Assembly: GCA_000231825.2 (NCBI GenBank)
Contig: JH720294.1
Location: 1,333,407-1,397,406, forward strand
From: Tetrahymena elliotti 4EA
Taxonomy: Eukaryota; Ciliophora; Oligohymenophorea; Hymenostomatida; Tetrahymenidae
DNA: 64,000 nucleotides
Direction of reading: 5' to 3'
Below the pieces are notes generated by a model. That model was not told the origin of the DNA. It saw only the letters and a list, made by a program, of their open reading frames with translations, and did no database searches. Below are positions 1 through 12,487 of the stretch, piece after piece (within the stretch, counting starts at the first letter, position 1; the number at the start of each line of letters is the position of its first letter). Position numbers and translations under genes: made by a program.

Positions 1-2
1 TT

Positions 3-275
3 AGTTTAATAGTAATAATAATGCTAGCATCCTGCTTGATAATGAGTTTTTTGCTATTTTTGGTCAGACTGATAATTTCTTTTGTTGAATTATATCAAAA
101 GTTAAGAAATTATTTAGCAAAAAAGAATGAAAAGGAACTACTTACTGAGTCATTTGATTACATTTTAGATTAATTTAACTCATCTAAATAAAAATCAGTT
201 TTTAAAAAAGTTTAAATTAGGAAAGAAAGTACATGTCTAAAAGAAAAATCTTAAAAATTAGATTTAGAAAATTGA
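3..275 (+). CDS. C-terminal tail of a cysteine-rich multi-pass membrane protein (partial, paralogue 1)
   Basis: Partial gene entering from the left edge. The frame starting at base 3 stays open for 90 codons under code 6 and ends at TGA 273-275. It encodes one last membrane span followed by a basic, Gln-containing cytoplasmic tail. The peptide matches the end of the paralogue that ends at 6645 almost residue for residue: MSFLLFLVRL is shared, then TESF..ILDQFNSS, then IRKEST. It is therefore the 3' end of a third member of the tandem family found at 3.2-12.5 kb. The cysteine-rich ectodomain must lie left of the window. Function unknown; the family looks like a cell-surface protein with a CxxC-rich extracellular part. 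Confidence 0.85.
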
Positions 276-3235
276 AAAAATATTAAATTTATCAATAATA
301 AAAATAACAAAATCATTTACTTAAAAAATTTAATTTATTATATTTAGCAAATTATTTAAAATTAATTTATAACTAACAAATTAAATATTAAAATGTTAAA
401 ATATCCTTCGTCTATTTATCAATTTTTTTTTATAGATTATATCTTTGATTAAAATTAACTCTCAAACAAATTTTGTCAAATTTTTACTTTTTTGTATTCC
501 CTCTCCCCCATACTCCTACATCTAATAAATAATAATTTATTTTGTAAAAAAATGGTAAATAAATTAATTTAGATTTAAGTGATGGTAGCAATATTTTGAC
601 AAATATTATATTTATTGTATCTTTTAATATATTAACACTTACTACTTGTAATTGTATTTATTATCACATATTAATTGTAATTTTTTAGCTTACTTCCTTA
701 TTATGACATTATAAACAGTAATCTTCTTCAAAATACCTTTTCTTACTGATTAATATATCAGACAATCGATTTGTTTACTAAAATTTATAAATATCAAAAA
801 TAGAAAAATTCTTCTTTATCTAAGGATATTAATATAAAAGTAATTTGCTTTTTCTTATTTTTAGGAAATGATATTTTTAGTTAATAAAAAACATTCAAGA
901 TAATTAGTAAATTTTATCTTTGTTTTAGTGCAAAATAATTAAAAGAAATTAAACTATTATTTAAAGAAATGAACAATATTAATTTATGTAAATTTTTATT
1001 TTGGGGATCTAATACTTCCAAAAATATTTAGCAAGTTTTCCCAATTTGGTTTATTTAAATATGAAAAAGCATGTAAAAATGTGATAATATTGCTAATTTA
1101 TGGAAAAAATCATTTATTTATTTAAATAAAAGAAAAAATGTTTAAAATTGTCTAATGAAATGGTAAACAATCTCTTAATCTTTTATATTTATCGTAGTCT
1201 TTATTTAGATTTTTTAAGATTACTTATTCATAGATAACTATTATTAAAAAATTGAGAAAACAAAATAAACACTATTGTTATCCCTTTTCTTCTTAAATTA
1301 AAAAGCGCAACATCTATTTTTTATTTGTAGTCTTAAAGAAGCATATAATAATAGATTTTCGTGAAGATTAATTCCTTGATAGAAGAAGAGAAAATCTAAA
1401 AATATAATCATTTTTTATGTGAAATTTATTTAAAATGATGAAAAATATTGGAGAATAACTTGTTTATTAATAACTTTAAAGTTGTGTTCAAGGGTTTTTG
1501 TATGGTAAAAATTCTCTTGATTAATTTAAAATTACAAAGATATTCATTTTTCACTAGCAAACTAACCCAAATATAAAAAATTTTAAATAATTTTTATATT
1601 TCTTTCAGCAATTATTTGAAAAGAAAAGAAAATTAAATTTTGGATTAGAATAATTGTTGATTTGGTAAAAAAAGTACTTAAAGGTTAAAGTTAGTTTAGC
1701 ATTTTATACTTAATAAAATGTAACACTTTACACTATTTTTAATCAAAATTAAATTTTCTAAAAGCAAGCTAGTTTTTTGTTTGGGTATTTTTAATTAAAT
1801 CCATTGATCACAAAATAGATCCAGAAAGCAACAATATTTTGTGGGTAAATATACTCCACAAATTTAATTACTTTATTAATATTAATTAGATCATAAATTT
1901 GTGTGCCTGGTGCTCTATTAATTTTTATCTTACACTTACATTAAAACAAATCAAACTTCTTTTATTATCTTTTAATAAATGCAATCACAATATTAACTAA
2001 AGATATTTATTAAGTATTTTTGATCAATCAAATTTATGATTCTTTTTTTTAATAATTTTACTTAGATTTAAGACAAATCTGTTAGTTGGATGAGAAGTGT
2101 TTCTTCATCTAAAGCAAAAGTACTTCGATATTTCAATGCATTAAAGGAGTATAGAGGATTTAATGTGGAATGTACTATATTCCAAAAAAAGTAATTTAAT
2201 TAAATGAAATCTATGTTACTCTCTGATTATTAAATGATGCTGATATTTACTTGAATTAAATCACCCTTTTTTTAAATTATTAGTTTACAATACAACAATA
2301 GATTTTATTTACAATTAATTTTGAATAAATAATTAATTTATAATTTTTTTTTGACAGAAACTAATTTTAAAATCTATCTAATCAAAGTAAGAAAGTAAAA
2401 ATTTAGAAACAATATTTTCTAATTTGAAATAAAAGTAAATGTTTCAGAGTAGGCTAATAATTTACTCATGGAGTATTTTTGTGTAAATTGCTTTACTCGC
2501 TCAAATATGCATAACTTAATAATGTGATGATAAGTAAATGAGCTAACTATAAGAAATCTTTAACAAAAGCTCTAAAATTTCACTTGAAAATATAGATATT
2601 AGTTCTCTTTTGGTTTTTTAAGACAATTTACTAAACTATAAAGTTGAAATTTTCTAAAATATCTAAAAATTTGATGGAAAAATAGAATAACATATTTTAT
2701 TTTACAAAGATGAAGATATTTGTAGGTAAAATTTATTTTAAAATTTACAAATAAATCAGCTTATTCCATTTCAATAAAATTTGCTTCTAAGATAATGAGT
2801 AAAAATAAATACAATTTAAATAGAAATTCGATTTTTTTTGTTTTAGTTTATTTTTGAATTATTTTCATTTAATTATTACTCAAAAAGTAAAAATTGATTT
2901 TGTCCAACGCTTTTTGTAATCTTTCTAATTTAATTTAGAAAAAATTATTGGGTAATCAAGTTAAGAATTTTTAATTCAAATAAATACTTACTCAATTTTC
3001 ATAATCTTTTTGAAAAGATATGTAAATGACTGAGTTTACTTTTTTCCAAATAAAAAATATTACAAAACGACTTGGTACTAGAATACCCAAAACCCAAAAT
3101 TTAACAAAACTTAGATAATATGCGAGATATCCTTTTCATAGAAATTGAGATAAAAATCAATTTGAATTAAATAAAATATTTCAAATGAAACTGAATTAGA
3201 ATTAATTTTAATTATTATTTATTTTGAATATTTAG
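276..3235. other. spacer and unresolved 5' exons of the next gene
   Basis: About 3 kb between the tail of paralogue 1 and the first solid exon of paralogue 2. Most of it is AT-rich with frequent TGA in all frames and looks non-coding. A few stretches have exon-like content. The clearest is 2066-2190, which lies between ...CTTAG and GTAATT and reads with four cysteines (for example LDEKCFFIQ and GVQRIQCGMYYIPKK). Weaker ones are about 1790-1850 and 3050-3170. One or more could hold the signal-peptide and N-terminal exons of the gene at 3236-6645. I could not join them with confidence. Confidence 0.4.
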
Positions 3236-6200
3236 TGAAGAAGATTCAAATTTTAGCAATATTGATAATGCTATAAAAAATCAGAGTCAAATAATTTATT
3301 GTTATAAAAATGCTTTGATAATATTATTTAATCCTTGTAAAGAAGGCTGTACTTGGAATTTTATTTTGTAAAATAAGTTAAAAAACTCTTAGATAAATAT
3401 CACAATTATCGTAAATTAGATAAATTAAACAGCAAATGATGACTTTGGATAAAAAATGTAAAAGTTATTCAAAAATTATTATTTTAATATAATATTTTTT
3501 ATTTTTAAATAGAATAAAATCTTAGTTAATTTCCTATTAAAGTCTATCTGATCAAAATGAAAAAGCAACAACGTCTTAAAAGATATTGGAATACTTATCT
3601 TGCAAGATTTAAATACAAAATATTAAAATTTTTCAAACTTCAAAAAATAGAAACAAAACATCTAAATTGAGAACACTTGATAGTTGTGGTGGCATTAGTG
3701 ATTGTAAATAGTGCAGTGATACAGTTTCTGGTAAAATTTGTGTTAAATGTGATGGTAAGCGTGCTTTGGTTACAAATAAAAAATGTGATGAATGTGATTC
3801 AGGCTATTTTTTTAAGAGTAATACAGAACCATGTGGTCGATGTATAAGTAATTGTGAGAAATGTGATGATGCAACTACCTGTTAAGAATGTAAAGATAAC
3901 TTTGGATTGGATTCTAATAAATAATGTAGAATTTGTAAATTAAATAATGGAGAATACTATGAAGATGGAAAATGTAAACAATGCCCCAGTAATTGCAAGA
4001 AGTGTGAAGATTCTGATGAATGTGAAGCTTGCTTTGATGGGTACATCCTGAAATCAGATAAAAAGAAGTGTGAAATATGTACTAAAAATTGTGTGGTTTG
4101 TATAAGCACAAGTGAATGCACTGAGTGTGAAAATAACTACGAATTAAACTCTGGTTAATGTAAGGTTTGTAAAATAAACTAAGGATAATATTATGACTCC
4201 TATTAAAAAAAATGTATTAACTGCCTTTAAAATTGCTTATAGTGTACAAGTGCATCAAATTGCTAATTGTGTAATAATGGTTATTTTCCTAATTCTACAG
4301 GATGCTCATTATGTGATAATTCATGTTTAACTTGTAATGGAGCTAATTCTAATAATTGCCTTACTTGTAAAAATCAAAATTATTTTTATACAGAAACTTC
4401 AGAATGTAAACCAACTTGTGATACAACAAATGGTTATTTTCAAAATTAAAATAAATGCTCTCCTTGTGATAAAACTTGTACTACATGCAATGGATCATCT
4501 AATAATTAATGTATTACTTGTGAACAAGATTATTACAAATTTGGATCTGATAATCTTTGTAAGGAATGCCCTAATCCTAAAACAAGTAATTCAGTGCTTT
4601 ATTGTTCCTAACAATCTGGATTTAAATGCCTTTTAAATCAAGCCGGTGTTTATAAGGTAACTCCTACTTGCTCTATCTGTGATCAAGGATATAAATTGAC
4701 TAATAACATCTGTCAAGATACTTGCTCACTTACTGATCCAAATTATTTTTATGACAAAAGTACTAACTTGTGTAAATGCTCTATATCTTATCCCTTTAAG
4801 CATATTAAAAAGGATAACACTATTTTTTGTAGTAGCTCCTAATAGCCTGGCTATTATTGTGATACAGACAAAGTCTGCAATCCATGTCAGTAATCTAATT
4901 GTCAAACATGTCCTGACAAAGATACTTGTACTTTATGTAACAATGGATTCTATCTTTGGTTGAATAAATGTTAATAGACTTGCCCATCATCTGAAAATTT
5001 ATAAATTTCAGCCTCCAAAACAAAGTGTGAATGTGCTTCAAATTACACTTTTGTCACTCCTGATAACATTTGTATAATATAATTGAAGATAACTTCTATC
5101 AACCTTTCAAAAGATTCAGAAAACAACATAATAACATTAATCTTTAACAGAGCTCCATATCAGAATGAGTTAGTTGGACTTGGCATTTAATTAGATCCAG
5201 GAAAATTAATATTAAATTCAGATTATAAGATAGTTTCTCAAAAAGTGGATGGTAATACAGCTACTTTTTTCATATCTGTAGAGTAAAACAGAAGAGTTAA
5301 TGAAATTGTTGTTACCTTTAACAACTAAAAAACCGTATTCTAGCTATAGAATGCAATTCTCACAACAAACAATTATAATAATTCTCAACAAGGTACACAA
5401 GAGAAAATAGATACTGCTAATAATGCAAGTAAATCTCTTACTTCTGGTTAGGGAAATGGTTACAAAATAATCTCAGTCCTTAAACAATTCTAAATTTTGT
5501 GTTTTCTCTCAAACTTTATTCAATTTTTTGGACCTTTGATAGTTTTTAAGAGCTATTTACCTTCAATAGTTTATATTTCAACTATTCTAGCATCTTCATT
5601 TATATTCAAATCTATCCCTGATCCTAATTAATTAAATACAACTTCTTAAAGTAATGGTACAACTGAAGATTAAAATCCAGAAAAATAACTCTTGAAAGAT
5701 TTAGGATTACAAGAAAACTTATATTACGCTCTACCTATCCCTAACATATCTTTAATCATTTGTGTATTTATAGTCCTTTTTTGTTGCTTTGCAAGATGGG
5801 TGATGAAAGGAAAACAGTATACTATGGAAATAGCTAACTTTTTAATTAACATAGCATCTTCTGTTCAATAAGGTTTTATCACCCCTTCTTTGTTTAGCAT
5901 TTATTACTGCCTAGCACACACTGACTAAAAATATTAAGCTATTATTCAATTATTTATACATGCAGCTTTCTTTCTTTTGATTTACTTTTTTTCATTTAAA
6001 AGGCATGCAGATTATGTAGAAAGTTATTTACCTAATTTCACACTAAATTTAAACACAAAAGCAAGGGGTTGGAATACATATTTATTTGCTAGCTATATAA
6101 AAAAATATGGTGTCATTTTGTTTATTTTGAATATGCCTACTAAACCTATAGCATGTGGAGTTCTTTTGTCCATAATTTTTGGGTGCTTTGGATTATATAT

Positions 6201-6645
6201 TCTTTATTTTAGGTTCTTTAATAGTAAATTTATTAATGTTTACAAAATCATTTAAGAATTTTTGATCTGTGTGACTATCATTTTGTTTACAGTTTGCATA
6301 AAGAAATAATAAGATATACTTAACTCAGATGTTATATCAGATGAAGACCTAAAAGGCATAGATAAATTTAGCTTAATAGTAATAATAATGTTAGCAGCTT
6401 GTTTATTAATGAGTTTTTTATTATTTTTAGTAAGATTATTAATTCAAATAATCGAAATTTATCAAAAAATAAAAAGTTATTTTTCAAAATAGATAGATAA
6501 GGATATAATTACAGAATCATTTGAAGAAATCTTAGATTAATTTAACTCATCAAACTAAAAATAAATTGTTTTTAAAAAAGCCTTAATTAGGAAAGAAAGT
6601 ACAAGCCTCAAAGAAAAACCTTAAAAAATAGATTTAGAAGTCTGA
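3236..6645 (+). CDS. cysteine-rich ectodomain, multi-pass membrane protein (paralogue 2, 5' end unresolved)
   Basis: Two exons are supported: 3236-3457 and 3513-6645, with a 55-bp intron (GTAAAAG...AAATAG) and a matching phase (AT|A). The main exon is open for 1,043 codons and ends in TGA 6643-6645. The first 500 or so residues are CxxC-type repeats (C-x2-C-x3-6-C-x2-C spacing, often ..NC..C..), resembling the growth-factor-receptor/furin-like cysteine-rich proteins that are abundant in Tetrahymena. A Cys-poor linker follows, then about 7-8 hydrophobic spans from about base 5470 and a basic tail. The segment RGWNTY..(A/S)Y(I/L)KKY is shared with the 7.5-12.5 kb paralogue. No ATG in the supported exons is followed by a signal peptide, so the start lies upstream. 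Likely a plasma-membrane surface protein or receptor; ligand unknown. Confidence 0.8.
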
Positions 6646-7472
6646 AAAAGCTTTTACTCAAATTTTTCAAATATTTAAAAAATTTACTCAAACTTAAACA
6701 AATTTTAAAAATATATAATAAAAAACCAAATTAGAAAAAAATATCATACATATTTTTGTTTAGTCAATTTCTTTATCAAATAACTTATTAATTTTTAAGC
6801 TTTTCTGAAATTTCATTTTTTCCAATTTATACAATTTCAACACATAATTTGAATAATCTTTTTATAATTGTGTTTCAAGATTATTTTTAATTTTATTTAA
6901 AGTCAATTAATTAGTTTCTCATTTAATTTGTTCAAATTGGAACTGTAAATTTGAAAATTTAATCCATATTTTTTATTCTTAAATGTTTTTAAAATATAGT
7001 GAGAAAAAAGAGAGTCTTTTTGGAGAATAATTTATGCTTCTAATGTCTGTATTTTTCTTTAATATTAATATTTCATTCAATTTGAAACATTTATAAAGAA
7101 TGAAAAAAATGTATGGAAATTTATGAATGAATCAATTTGAATAATAATAGTTTACATTGCTTATTTGGAGTATTATTGATAAATCTATCTATAACTTAAA
7201 AAATTTCTTTACATCTTATCCTTAAATTTATATTAATGCAATTGAAATATTAAAACTCTAATAACTTTAGAAAACCACAAGTTTTAATATTCATCTAATT
7301 TAAAGATAAATATTGATTGACTGAGTCAACCTATTAATTGTTTAAGAAAAAACATAAAAAATATTAAATTAAATTAATAGAAATCAAATTTTTTACTTTT
7401 GAGTTTATTGTAATCTATAAATTAAAAATAAAGAAAACTAGCTAATAACAAAATTAAGCTTAAGTCTTTAAA
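6646..7472. other. intergenic spacer between cysteine-rich paralogues 2 and 3
   Basis: About 830 bp of AT-rich sequence with TGA in every frame. It should hold the 3' end of paralogue 2 and the promoter of paralogue 3. No RNA gene or repeat array seen. Confidence 0.6.
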
Positions 7473-10400
7473 ATGATCAATTTTTTGCTATTTATTTTAT
7501 TTATTCTCATTAACTAATTTAAGAGTGCTAACATTGACATAATTATTTTAATTTCACAAAACTTGGAGAATAAATATTCAATATAAAATCTTCTACCAAT
7601 AAACTAGATAATTCTATTTGCGTAAGAGGTACACAATTTACAAAAGCAGGAAAACAAAATTTTTATTTTAGCTGATGAAAAAACTTGCCTAAAAGATCAT
7701 CAAAATCATCCAATAAACTACAAATTTCAGAGCTTTTTAAAGAGACAAGATACACAATAAATGTAAGAGCATTTTTAAACTTATGTGATTAAGTATTATT
7801 TGTTACTCCTTCAATCTAAATAACATAAAAATATCTTTTCTTTGATTTCTTTAAAACAGCTCTCTCTCTCTTTAAGTGAAGACTTGTGATTAAATGAGGA
7901 AATGAGAGAATGATTACCTATCTAAAAATTAATTTTGAAATAAAATGATTTGATAAAAAATAATTTATTTTTATTAAACTTATTAATAGGTGTTTTGAGT
8001 TCTAACTGATTTCACATAATTAACTTAATATAAATAGATCATTACTAGCCGAAAAAGAAAATATCCTCTAGATGGAAGAGATGTTTGAAGAAATGATATT
8101 TTCTTAGTGTCTTATGTATGAATAAAAGCATAATTTTAATTAATCAAATAAAATTCAAGCTTTGAGTTACGAATGTTATAAATGTAGAAGAGGAGGAGGG
8201 AAATATTTTCACAGTAAATCTTAAAAATGTTATGAATGCCCCAATAACTGTTATTATTGTAATTAACTTTCTGAATGTTTATAATGCTTTCCAGGTTTTT
8301 AAGTGGTAAATAATCTATGTTTACTTTCAGAATTAATAAGTAAGTAAAATTAGTTATTATCTAACTCTTACTGCCTACTTTGTGATTGCACAAAATTTAA
8401 TTAAAGTAAAGAGTGCTTGAATTGTGGATAATATTGTTAGAACTAAAATAAATTATCTTATGAAAGACAAAACTATTCTTTAATATCTCTATAGAATTAA
8501 AAACAAAGAATTTTAAGTCCAAGTGAAATTGGATGTACTCCTCTTAATTCTGGTTGCTCAAAATGTTATTCAAGTGGCCGTCTTTTATAGAAATAAAATC
8601 AAAGAAATTTAGCATCAAATATTTTATGTTCTGAATGTAACCCAGGATATTATTTATTTAATTATTCATAATTTTGCATTTATTGTGGTACAAATTGTAG
8701 TAATTGCTAAACCAGTGGTTGTATAGAATGTAATTATGGGTTTGGTTTATAATAGGTTAACTCATTACTTGTATGTACTAATTGTAATGGTAATTATGAC
8801 CCTTAACTAAAAACATGTGTTTCTTGTGCTAGTAATTGCTCTACTTGTGATAAAGCTAACAGTTGTAGTACATGTGATTAAGGATATTTTATTAAATTAA
8901 ATTAATAAAATAATTTGAATGAATGTGTTTTGTGCTCTGAGTCTGGGTTTTTTGCTGATTAAACCACTCTAGAATGTGTTAAATGTCTAGCAAATTGTTT
9001 AACTTGCAACTAAAATAATAGTTGCCTTTCTTGCTCAAATGGTTATTATTTACTTTCTGTCTCCGATACTTAGTAATGCGTAAACTGTAACTAACCAGGT
9101 TAGTATGGAGATTCTATTACTTAAAATTGTATAATATGTAGTAATAACTGTATAACATGTAATTCTACTAATAATTGCCTTTTATGTGCTTAAGGATTTT
9201 ACTCTTTAACAATTGGTAATCTAAGTTAATGCGTTCTTTGTGATTAGCCAGGTTAAATAGTAAATTCATAAACTAGTATTTGTTTATAATGTGGGAGTAA
9301 CTGCCAAACATGCAATTCTAGTAATAATTGTCTCTCATGTGCTTCAGGATATTTCTTATTAACAGTTAATAGTGTTAATTAATGTGTTTTGTGTGATTAG
9401 CTTGGTTAATTTAAAAATCTAAACACTTAAAATTGTATACTATGTGATAGCAATTGTTAAACATGCAATTCTAGTAACAGTTGCCTTTCATGTGCTTAAG
9501 GATATTTCATGTTAACTGTTAATAATATTAATTAATGTGTTCTTTGTGATCAATCAGGTTAATATGGAAATCCTTACACTTAAAATTGTATGTTATGTGG
9601 GAATAACTGTCAAACATGCAATTCTAGTAATGATTGCCTTTCCTGTATTTAAGGATAATTCTTATTAACAGTTAATAATGTTAATTAATGTGTTCTATGT
9701 AATTAGCCAGGTTAATTTGCAGATTCAGGTAGTTAAACTTGCATAGTATGTGCTAATAACTGTTTAACATGTAGTTCAAGTAATAATTGCCTTTAATGCA
9801 CTACAGGTTATTTCGAAAAAATTGTTAATAATGTTAAATAATGTGTCCTTTGTGATTAGCCAGGTGAATATGGAAATCTTATGACTTAAAGATGTATTTA
9901 ATGCTCTAATAATTGTCTATCTTGTGATTCAACTAGTTTATGTACTTCTTGTACACCAGGATACTACTTTCTCACAGTTGCTGGATTAAATTCTTGTGTA
10001 ACATGTAATGATTAAGGATATTTTAAATAAATAATGCAATAAAAATGTATAAAATGCTCTGATAACTGCTTAACATGTGACTAAAATAGTAGCTGCACAT
10101 AATGCTAATAGTCATATTACAAGATAGCTGATAATACATTAAAAATTAAATGCTAAACTTGCCACTCAGATTGTATTTCTTGTAATGGAAGTACTAATTA
10201 AGATTGTATTTAATGTGGTAATTCAAAGTATATTGATTAAATAAATAAAGTCTGTGTTGTCTGTGATACTTAAAACAACTACATTCAAGGAAATTACTGC
10301 ATAAAATGCGATTAATCATGCTTAGGATGTAATGGAACTACAAATTAAGATTGTTTTGCTTGTAATTAAGGTTATTATAAAGATTAAAATAATTATTGTT

Positions 10401-12487
10401 TACCTTGCAAAAGCTCTACACTCGATCCAATTAAAGTTTCTATACTGACTTCGAGATGCTAGAATCTAGATTATAAATGCTAATTAAATCCAATTAGTAA
10501 TGATTATGAAAATAGGCCAATATGCCTGAGGTGTAATAATAATTATATCTTATCTGATGATTCTTGTTAAAACTCATGTGAAGACATAGGAGACAATTTA
10601 TAATATGACAATAACTTAAATAAATGTGTATGCAAAAGTGCTTTCCCTTATTACCATATTAGTGGACAAGATAATAAATTTTGTTCAAAGATTATAGCAG
10701 ATGGATTTTTTTGTAATACAAATAATATTTGTAAAAAATGTAGTAATAACTGTGTAAAATGTAAAAGTAATTCGGAGTGCCTTTAATGTGGCAAAGATTA
10801 TTTTTTTTGGTAAAGCAAATGCTTGGTTTCTTGTTTAGATAATATGATATCAATATATGATTCATCAAATAACCAAAATATATGTGATTGTGAATAAGGT
10901 TATTTTTACAATGCATAAATCAATTAATGTATACAAACTTTAAGAGTTGTCTCTATCAAGAAATATTATGATAAAACAAACATTTTGATCTTTTAGCTTA
11001 ACAGAGTTCCTTTATAAGATGAATTATAAAACCTAAATCTAGTTATAGACCAACAGAAGCTTACTTAAGGTATTGAATATAAGATAATTTCATAAAGTAT
11101 TCTTAATGATTAAATTATATTCGAAATATCGGTACAGAACAATAGATAAATATCAACTTTAGAATTATCTTCAAGTTAGCTAAATTTTCATTTTAAAGTT
11201 AAAAACACAATCTTGATGAGAGATGGCTAAAATTAAAGTGAAAAATATACTGGCAATTCTATCTCCAAAATGAATTCAATAAGTTAATCATTAACATCAT
11301 AAACTGAATCTTAAAAAACTCTTATTTAATTTATGAAGTACTTTTAATTATTTTGCTTTTTATCAAATTTTCTTCAAATATTTGGAGCCTTTATTATTTT
11401 TCAATAATACCTACCTAAATAGCTGCAAGATTGTTTTATTTATGGGGCCTCTTTTCTATTTGAAAGAGTACCATCTTCTGAAGATTTAAACATATAATAA
11501 ATTAATTAAAATTAAGTAGATCAAAGTGCTTAGGTATTTAATAATCTAGGTTTATATTCTAATCTATTTAAAAACTGCACAGTTATTCATATATTAATCT
11601 TGTTAACTGTAATAATTGTTACTCTCTGTACTATAGCAAGGAATTTGATGAAAGGAAAGTAATATACAATCCAAATAGTTGATTTTCTAATAAATCAGAT
11701 GTCATAATTTCAATAAGGGTTTATCACTATAACTTTGTTCAGCATTTATAATTCAATCATAAGTTCATCCACAAGTGGTTTTGCAATCAATTAGCTGGTC
11801 TTTAACATATTTTTTATTACTTAATTATCTATTCGTGTATGCTAAAAAGATGGTGAATATGTAATGAACAAAATTCCTAATTTGGTGATAAACTTACAAA
11901 CATAGATGAAAGGATGGAATACTTACATTATTTTAAGTTACTTAAAAAAATATACTTGCATAATGATCATATTAATCTTCTAAAAAAAACCAAAGCAGAT
12001 AGCAATAACTTAGTCTGCTATTTTCTTTTGTTTCTCAATTTATCTAATTTATTTTAGATTCTTTGAAAATAAATTTTTTATAATATATAAATCATTTCAA
12101 GAGTTCTTTATAGCCATTACTTTCATTCTACTTTTCTTTAGTATATCTTATTATGATGGCATTCTGGAAAAAGAAATTATAGAGGATAGTGAATTAAATA
12201 AATTGGATTTACTTTGCTTGATTACAATAATATTATTCTAGCTCTGCTTAATACTTAGTACTACCCTTTTTTTAGTTAGAACAACAATAAAAATTATAGT
12301 GTCTTACCATCAAGTTATTGATTATTTCAAAAAAAGAAATAACACTACATCAATGGCAAATGAAAGTCTAGACTTATTAATGTCTAGCAAAAAAATTTAA
12401 CTATCAAATATTACCACATTTAGTTTCAAAAACAATAGAGCCAAACAAAAAAACATAGAATTGGAATCAAATTTAGAAAATTAATGA
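7473..12487 (+). CDS. cysteine-rich ectodomain, multi-pass membrane protein (paralogue 3, complete)
   Basis: Two-exon model: 7473-7762 and 8038-12487, with a 275-bp intron GTAAGAG...AAATAG. The phase AT|A is the same as at the equivalent junction of paralogue 2. The product is 1,579 aa ending in TGA. The start at 7473 is chosen because it begins a clear signal peptide (MINFLLFILFILINQ). Residues about 140-1060 are dense in CxxC motifs. Bases about 9020-9980 hold a 51-residue repeat. A Cys-poor linker follows, then about 7-8 hydrophobic spans from about residue 1187 and a hydrophilic Ser/Asn/Lys tail. Topology suggests a very large extracellular domain anchored by a polytopic membrane module, as in paralogue 2. 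Function is not known; surface recognition or signalling is an inference from architecture only. Confidence 0.85.
9010..9980 (+). repeat. in-frame 153-bp tandem repeat coding a 51-residue cysteine-rich unit
   Basis: Inside paralogue 3. The landmark (A/G)(A/G)TTG(C/T)CT starts at 9020, 9173, 9326, 9479, 9632 and 9785, i.e. five successive intervals of exactly 153 bp. The next landmark, at about 9935, is 150 bp on (one codon lost). Each unit carries the pattern LCxQPGxxxxxxTQxC, then CxNNCxTC, then NNCLSC and a hydrophobic YFLLTVNN before the next Cys. Copies are diverged but perfectly phased. Confidence 0.9.

Noticed and set aside
5977..6255. Separate small membrane protein
   Set aside because: It is an internal in-frame part of the membrane module of paralogue 2, cut out only if TAA is treated as a stop.
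8168..10900. Zinc-finger (LSD1-type) annotation for the CxxC repeats
   Set aside because: The CxxC spacing can trigger zinc-finger models, but the signal peptide and downstream membrane spans place the region outside the cell, where disulphide-bonded furin/EGF-like folding is more likely.
10692..10916. Minus-strand open frame of 74 codons
   Set aside because: Lies antisense within the cysteine-rich coding frame of paralogue 3; composition is that of reverse-complemented AT-rich coding sequence.
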